A DNA stretch of 64,000 nt from Orychophragmus violaceus. Taxonomy: Eukaryota > Streptophyta > Magnoliopsida > Brassicales > Brassicaceae. Below the pieces are notes generated by a model. It was not told the origin of the DNA. It saw only the letters and a list, made by a program, of their open reading frames with translations, and ran no database searches. A program made the translations under genes and the position numbers. The stretch spans positions 43,659,270 through 43,723,269 of the forward strand of contig CM058239.1 of assembly GCA_030180135.1 (NCBI GenBank). Direction: 5' to 3'. This document shows positions 58,048-64,000 of this stretch, piece by piece. Position 1 is the first letter of the stretch; every line of letters starts with the position of its first letter.

Positions 58048-59040
58048 TTCACCTTTAGCTTAACCTAACTTGTCAACAAAGCTTGTTTCGTTCTTTTACA
58101 GAGGTCTCATGTTGGATGGTAACTAGGGAGAGTCCGCCAGAATTCGAGGGCTATACCTAAAAACAATATTAAGACAAGATATTGGGTTTTTCGACACCGA
58201 GACAAACACCGGTGAAGTCATCAGAAGAATGTCCGGGGATACCATTCTTATTCAAGAGTCCATGGGAGAAAAGGTTTTGATATATCTTTATACCATTGGC
58301 TGTTTCTTGCAAAACACAAGTGAATGAATCTTTTTTTTTTCTATGACTTTGATTTCTTCAAGTTGGAAAATTTATACAGCTAATATCCACATTCTTTGGT
58401 GGATTCACAGTCGCTTGTATAATAGGCAGGCACCTCACAATAGCTCTTATTCCGTGCATTCCAATGATTGCGGCCACAAGTGGTTTCATGGCCTTGATCA
58501 TGTCAAAAATGGCTGGTCGCAGCCAACTCGAATAGAACAAGCTGTTGGATCCATTAGAACAGTAAGTTCTCCTGCTGTCCGAAATTATTCTTATTTTCGT
58601 TGGGTTCATGTTACACATTTATAATGTTTTGTTAGGTTGTGGTATTCACGGGGGAGAAACAAGCGACGGAAAAATATGAAAAGAAGTTGGAGATTGCCTA
58701 TAAATCTATGGTTCAACAAGGGCTCTTCTCGGGTTTAGGCCTTGGAATAATGATGGTCGTAATCTACTGTATCTAAGGTATTGCGATTTGGTATAGAGAA
58801 AGGATATACTGGAGGTCAAGTCATGAACGTGATTTTTGCAATATTGGCTGGAGGAATATGAGTATAACGATTACTTGTCCTCAAGAATTGTTCTGTTATT
58901 GAAGTATCTTAATTTATTACTCATGCTCAGGTCGTTGGGGCAGATGTTGCCTTCTCTTAACGCTTTTGCGGCTGGACAAGCCGCAACCTATAAAATGTTT
59001 GAGACAATCAAAAGTATTGATCATGTATGTTTCAATAAAG

Positions 59041-59384
59041 TGAAGTCTGGTGAAATAATCTAAAGTCTGGTGAAACAGAAGAGAACAACAGACAGTGAAG
59101 TTTGGAGAGCAATGTGAAGTCTGGAGTACAAAGTTAATTCTGGAGAACAAAGTGAAGTCTGGAGTACAAAGTGAAGTCTGGAGCTCGGACCATAATGATA
59201 GACTGTCTAATTTGTCTTCTAGCTAATTAGGTTTAGGGTTATTCTTGTCTACCCATCTTATATAACCTGTGTGGCCACCAAATATCAAAACTAAGTCATT
59301 TTTGTGACTATTCTCTCTTCTTTCTTGAGCAAACAATTCTCCCATTTCTGAATCTTCAAGCTTAAATCTTTCTTAAAAATAACA
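59041..59384 (+). repeat. Copia-3 5' LTR with 19-bp U3 minisatellite
   Basis: The end (AATAACA, 59384) is fixed by the primer site TGGTATCAGAGC at 59385-59396. The start is approximate, because the 3' LTR is not in the window. About 59115-59183 is roughly 3.5 copies of a 19-bp unit like GTGAAGTCTGGAGTACAAA. Confidence 0.7.
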
Positions 59385-59529
59385 TGGTATCAGAGCAATA
59401 AAGTTATTGTTCTTTGATTCTCTCTATTCTCTTATTGATTATACTCATTCTTAGTTCTAAATCTGTGTTTTTCTCTTAATTTCTGCTCTTCAAATTGTTT
59501 CTCTTTTCTGAAACCTTCAAGCTTCATCA

Positions 59530-62500
59530 ATGGAAGGCACTGTCCAAGTAAACTCAAGCCTCAAGCCTACTGTCATTCCTATCGTTCTCAAGGGTTTAAA
59601 CTATAGGACATGGCAGAGAACAACGAAGACCGCAATCTGTGGCAGAGGACTTTTGGAGCACATTCTTGAGGACAAGACACCGCCTGATGAAGATCCAAAG
59701 GAGAAGAAATATGGGGCAAAAAAGAAGGAGGCAAGGTGGTTTCAAGAAGACCAATTAGTTCTGGGTTTTCTTCAAAACTCACTAGATCCTTCCATCCTTC
59801 AAGCTTACTCCCATTGTGAAACTGCTAAATCACTTTGGGACACTCTGAAGAAGGTGTATGGTGATGTCTCTAACCTCAGCCATGTGTATGAAGTGAATAA
59901 GACAATCAGTGACCTTCACCAAGAGGATTGTGAGTTCACCAAGTATCTTGGGAAGTTCTCATCTGCTTGGTCTGAGCTTGACATGTTAAGGCCAAGCACC
60001 ATGGACCCAAAGGTTCTCAATAAAAGGAAGGAGCAAGACAAGATCTTTGGACTCCTCCTCAATCTGAATCCGGTCTACAATGATGTTATCAAGTCCATTC
60101 TAAGAGAGACTACTCTTCCTGACTTTGAAGAAGTGTGCTCAAGGATCCAAAAGGAACAAGGGAGCTTTGGGCTGTTTGGAGGAAAGGGGGAGCTTGTCAC
60201 CGCCAACAAGAGTGTGTTCAAGCATGAGGATATAAGCGTGTTCAAGCAAGAGTACAGGAAGCACATCTCCTGTGAGCATTGCAAGAAGAAGGGACACGCC
60301 AAGGAAAAATGTTGGATCCTCCATACCTCAAGCCATCCAAGTTCAGGGATTCAAAAGCCAACATCTCTCAAGAAGTGGCTGAGCAGGCGACTTCATCTAC
60401 TCAAGGAGGAGAGCTTGTCTTGTTCACTAACACTGAGTATGTGAGGAGAAGTGATCTGTAGGATCTCATCAAGGCTTATGCCTCTAAACTCTCTGGTATC
60501 ACGCTTTTGTCTCATAAATTGCTTGCACAATCTTATCATAAAATGGTAGTAGACTCATGAGCTTCTCACCATATGATTAGTGATGCTAAGTTGTTAAAAG
60601 ATATTAAACCGGCTCTAGGTAGAGCAACAATTGCTGATGGTCAAGGTATCCCCATTGTAGGAACAGGAAAGTTAAGACTCTTTAACAAGGATAGTGATGT
60701 TTTCTTTGTCCCTAAGTTTAAGTCTAATCTTCTGTCTGTGAAAAAGATTACAAATGATCTGAATGGCAATGTTATATTTGGGCCTAATAAAGTTTGCTTT
60801 CAGGATATTAAGAATGGAAAGGTACTTGGAAGAGGTGGAACACAAGATGAGATTTACTTCCTTGAAAACACTTCTCCAAGCAATTCAGATTCCTTAGCTT
60901 TCAATTCCTGTTTTTATGTTAATCAAAATGTTTCGTGGCATGCTAGACTTGGACATCCTCATGCTCGTGCTCTCAGTTTAATGTTGTCTAATGCTAACTT
61001 TGATCATTCAACTTGTGAAGCTTGCATTCTTGGCAAACATTGTAGAACTATCTTTCCTAAATCTGCTACTACCTATGAAAACTGCTTTGATCTAGTGCAT
61101 TCTGATGTTTGGACTTCACCATGTCTGTCTAGAGATAGGAACAAGTATTTTATGACGTTCATAGATGAAAAATCAAACTATACTTGGGTCACCTTGCTTT
61201 CATCTAAAGATAGAGTTTATGAAGCATTCATTCACTTTCAGAATTACATTACTAAACAATTTAATGCCAAGATCAAAGTGTTTAGATCAGATAATGGAGG
61301 AGAGTATACAAGTCAAAGATTCAAAGAAAATCTGAACAAACATGGAATCCTACATCAAACAAGCTGTCCACATACACCCCAACAAAATGGAGTGGCTGAG
61401 ATAAAGAACATACATCTTATGGAGGTGGCTAGATGCATGATGTTCCATGCCAATGTGCCTAAAAGTTTTTGGGGAGATGCAGTCTTGGCAGCTTGCAACC
61501 TCATCAATAGGATTCCAACCAAAGTTCTACAAGACATCTCACCATTTGAGGTACTAAACAAAACTCAACCCTTTATTGAACACTTACGTGTGTTTGAGTG
61601 TGTGTGTTTTGTCCATATCTCAGGTGATCGAAGAAACAAGCTAAAGGCTAAGAGAATCAAGTGCATGTTCCTTGGATATTCAACTACTCAGAAGGGATAC
61701 AAATGCTATGATCCAATCAACAACCGCACATATGTGTCAAGAGATGTTAAGTTCATTGAGGGGAAGGGATATTATGAGATAAGGGATTGGGAAGGACTGA
61801 AGGATCTTTCAAGATCACCATCTGACCTTGCTACAAGTTTGAGGTTTCTCTTGAATCATTTGGGAAATGGCCCTCATAAAGTACCAAGACAAGGGGAAAC
61901 AAAAACAAGAAGTCATCAAGAAGAGTTGCAAGAAGAAGAATCAGTGACAGCTAATCAAGAACCCACTCAAACTCAAGAGGAAGTTCTACCTCAAAATCAA
62001 GATCAAGACAACTTGAATATGAATGATGAGGAGATTATTCGTCATGAAGAAGAAGAGATGGGTGTAGAGGAAGCTGCTCAACCGGTCCAACAACTCAGAA
62101 GAAGCATTAGAGAAAAGACGGATCTATCAAGATACATCAACAAGAAGTTCTACTTCAACAATCAGGCTGTTTCTTATCCCAACCAATCCGTGTGTTCTAT
62201 TGACTTGTTGCCATCAAGTCATTGCGCTTTTCTCGGGAAGATAGAGATTAATCATGTTCCTAAAACCTATGAAGAGGCTAAAGACGCCAAGGAGTGGATG
62301 GATGCTGTGATTGATGAGAAGGGAGCTATGGAAAAGAATCACACTTGGAATGTGGAGAAGCTGCCAAAGGGAAAGAAGACTGTCATCTCAAAATGGGTCT
62401 TCACAATCAAGTATAAGAGCAATGGAGACATTGAGAGGTACAAGGCAAGGTTGGTTGCAAGAGGGTTCACACAAACTTATGGAGAAGACTACACTGATAC

Positions 62501-64000
62501 CTTTGCACCAGTAGCTAAACTCCATACAGTAAGAGTCACACTGTCCTTGGCCACAAACCTTTCATGAAACCATGATAGGTCAAGAAATATCCCTATTCTA
62601 CTGCAAGTGCACAGTGATGTGAATGTAGTACTTAGGGTATCGAATCCACAAGGACTCACGTCTCACACGATAGATTGTATGTTCTCAAGCTAAGCTAAAT
62701 CAGAATAGGTGAATGCAATAAACAAATCAAGCAAACACGAAGGTGTTTCAATAGGAGAAAGGCGTTAGACTTAGGAAGTTCTCGGGAATTATGCAATGTC
62801 AGATACTTAACGAACCAGATTAAGATTAAACACATGTTCAAGAAATAGAAACACAATGCTAAACAATCCAACTCTCGCTGAGATTATTTCTATATCTAGC
62901 AACCTAGTGATCCAAATCTCTTTGTAATCCTAGCGTTCTAAACAAGTTCTATCGGTTCACAATTTTCCTAAACCAAATCTCTTTGTATCTAGTCAAATTG
63001 CTCACACTAAGTTTATTCAGATTATAACTCACACTCTCATGATATTGTCAATTATCTCAGATCTAAACCCTAGGTGATCAATCCAGAATTCAGTGTTAAG
63101 CGCAACTTAGGTGATGAACGAATCAGATGGTGAATCCTAATAAACCAGTTATCTAAACATGCATAAAACCCTTATGAGAACTCTTAAATCTAACTAGGTT
63201 ACTACTCAGACATATTATCAGAATAACAACACATCATGAATAGAAAATCAAAGACTGAATAGATAAATAAAAAGGGGTTCGAAATCCTTCTCTCAAAGGT
63301 TACAAGTAGCAAGAATCAGCCCCTTAGCAAAATCTCTCAATCTCCCAAGCAAGAACAAAAGGTAAAAACTAGATGAAAAGATAATGAGTCTGAAAACCTA
63401 ATTAAACTCTTAAACACGTTTTGGGGCTAGTTTAGAATTAGGTAAACTTCTGGGTCTTTTTTGCAATTCTTCAAAACTTGTCTTCAACTCACGCATCAGA
63501 CTCTGTCGCGCTTAGTGTCGACCGACACCAAGGTGGGTGTCGGTCGACATCCACTCGTGGCCGAGACACTAACTTCAGCATGTTGCACAAATCACCAGTA
63601 ATGTCCTATAATCCCACTCTTTTCTCCAAATGCAAGCCTACCTGTAGAAGACTCAATAGACTCGAAAAACCAGGTTAAAAACTCAATATATACAACTATA
63701 TCATGGTTGAAAACCTATAAAAACCATGATATATCAAACCTATGGCAAATGGATGTCAAGAATTCCTTTTTACAAGGAGAGCTTGAAGAGGAAGTGTACA
63801 TGACTCCACCACCGGGACTAGAGCATTTGTGTAAACCTGGTGAAGTATTGAGACTAAGGAGAGCAATATATGGTTTGAAGCAATCAACAAGGGCATGGTA
63901 CCATAAGCTAAGCCATACACTCATGGACTATGGATTCAAGAAGTCTCAATCTGATCACACATTGTTTACTCTTCAAAGCCCTTTAGGAGTGGTGGTGGTT
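59530..64000 (+). pseudogene. Copia-3 gag-pol remnant
   Basis: Gag begins MEGTVQVNSSLKPTVIPIVL; zinc knuckle CEHCKKKGHAKEKC is at about 60272-60313. A small deletion near 60322 shifts the frame; TAG at 60459-60461 and TGA at 60558-60560 (within the protease active-site region before ASHHMI) follow. Integrase (WHARLGHPHARALS, LVHSDVWTSPCLSRD, RSDNGGEYTS, NGVAEIKN) and reverse transcriptase (YKARLVARGFTQTYGEDYTD) are readable. The frame ends near 62566 at another stop and resumes after the solo LTR at 63742 with WQMDVKNSFLQGELEEEVYM. Confidence 0.9.
62573..63736 (-). mobile_element. Athila-like solo LTR, reversed, 1164 bp
   Basis: Read on the minus strand it starts TGATATATCATGG and ends GACCTATCA, like the Athila-like LTRs at 49030 and 56847, and has the same terminal inverted repeat (63697-63733). 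Flanks AACCA (62568-62572) and AACCT (63737-63741) are a near-perfect 5-bp duplication. The body is diverged from the other two LTRs. It carries a motif pair of the variant form CGACCG/CGGTCG at 63519/63541, 22 bp apart. Confidence 0.85.

Larger units (their letters stand above)
47812..59040 (+). pseudogene. ABCB7: ABCB7 (P-glycoprotein 7) 5' part, disrupted
   Basis: Recognisable exons: 47812-48033 (starts MDEKVKNGEGG, then FADQYDIILMAVGTISAMAN), 48948-49002, 58102-58273, about 58363-58561, about 58636-58860 and about 58930-59024. They encode the first transmembrane domain of a B-type ABC transporter (STFFGGFTVACIIGRHLTIA, EKKLEIAYKSMVQQGLFSGL, LPSLNAFAAGQAATYKMFET). Lesions: about 4 bp lost in exon 3 near 58131, giving an early stop; a faulty acceptor at about 58362; a frameshifting loss near 58537 with a stop; TAA near 58774; and losses near 58797 and 58856. 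A 9-kb Athila-like element fills intron 2, and Copia-3 starts at about 59041. No nucleotide-binding domain lies before it. Its place next to GTE12 matches At5g46540. Confidence 0.92.
59041..64000 (+). mobile_element. Copia-3: damaged Copia element, runs off the right edge
   Basis: A 5' LTR (about 59041-59384), primer site and gag-pol in order lie inside the ABCB7 remnant. It is related to Copia-2 at the protein level across gag, protease, integrase and reverse transcriptase but is clearly a different family. A reversed Athila-like solo LTR (62573-63736) interrupts its reverse transcriptase. The 3' end is outside the window. Confidence 0.9.

Noticed and set aside
11202..63736. CGATCG motifs as simple restriction-site-like chance palindromes
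   Set aside because: Chance palindromes would not recur 17 times at 20-22 bp spacing with shared TGC/GCA flanks and cluster only in three elements.

Overview
This is nuclear DNA from a flowering plant, almost certainly a Brassicaceae species with more transposon-filled intergenic space than Arabidopsis thaliana. Genes have GT-AG introns, and no organellar or bacterial genes were seen. From memory, three consecutive genes match the A. thaliana block At5g46560 (Man1-Src1p C-terminal domain protein), At5g46550 (bromodomain GTE12) and At5g46540 (ABC transporter ABCB7). No database was consulted. About 70 percent of the window is transposable elements, many nested in one another.

Layout. 1-890: broken PMT-type methyltransferase gene, running off the left edge. 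1240-6936: intact three-exon gene (minus) for a 1703-residue NO VEIN/sacsin-like protein with a GHKL ATPase fold. 6937-27105: a small tandemly duplicated intergenic sequence, opened by a Tat-type Gypsy element (7625-19681) that itself holds a Copia element (Copia-1, 11202-18508), then by a LINE remnant, a 2.6-kb long-TIR element and a hAT-type MITE. 27271-29213: intact nine-exon Man1-Src1p-C gene (minus). 29641-43276: an old Copia element (Copia-0) that contains an apparently intact Copia with identical LTRs (Copia-2, 32733-38109), a hAT MITE and a 2.3-kb solo LTR. 44187-46399: intact nine-exon GTE12 gene (plus). 47812-59040: the 5' part of ABCB7, a pseudogene split by a 9-kb Athila-like element (49030-58047). 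From about 59041: a third, damaged Copia (Copia-3), interrupted by an inverted Athila-like solo LTR and continuing past the right edge.

The most unusual signal is a paired palindromic motif with a CGATCG core (variants CGACCG, CGGTCG, CGATTG). I find 17 pairs whose cores start 20, 21 or 22 bp apart, about two helical turns. They occur in LTRs, untranslated regions and coding sequence of Copia-1, the Athila-like element and the Athila-like solo LTR. These belong to unrelated superfamilies (Ty1/copia and Ty3/gypsy), so shared descent of the elements does not explain the motif. I know of no named function for it.

The three intact genes are ordinary single-copy host genes with no evident joint pathway. 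The rest records sequential insertion, mutation and decay.
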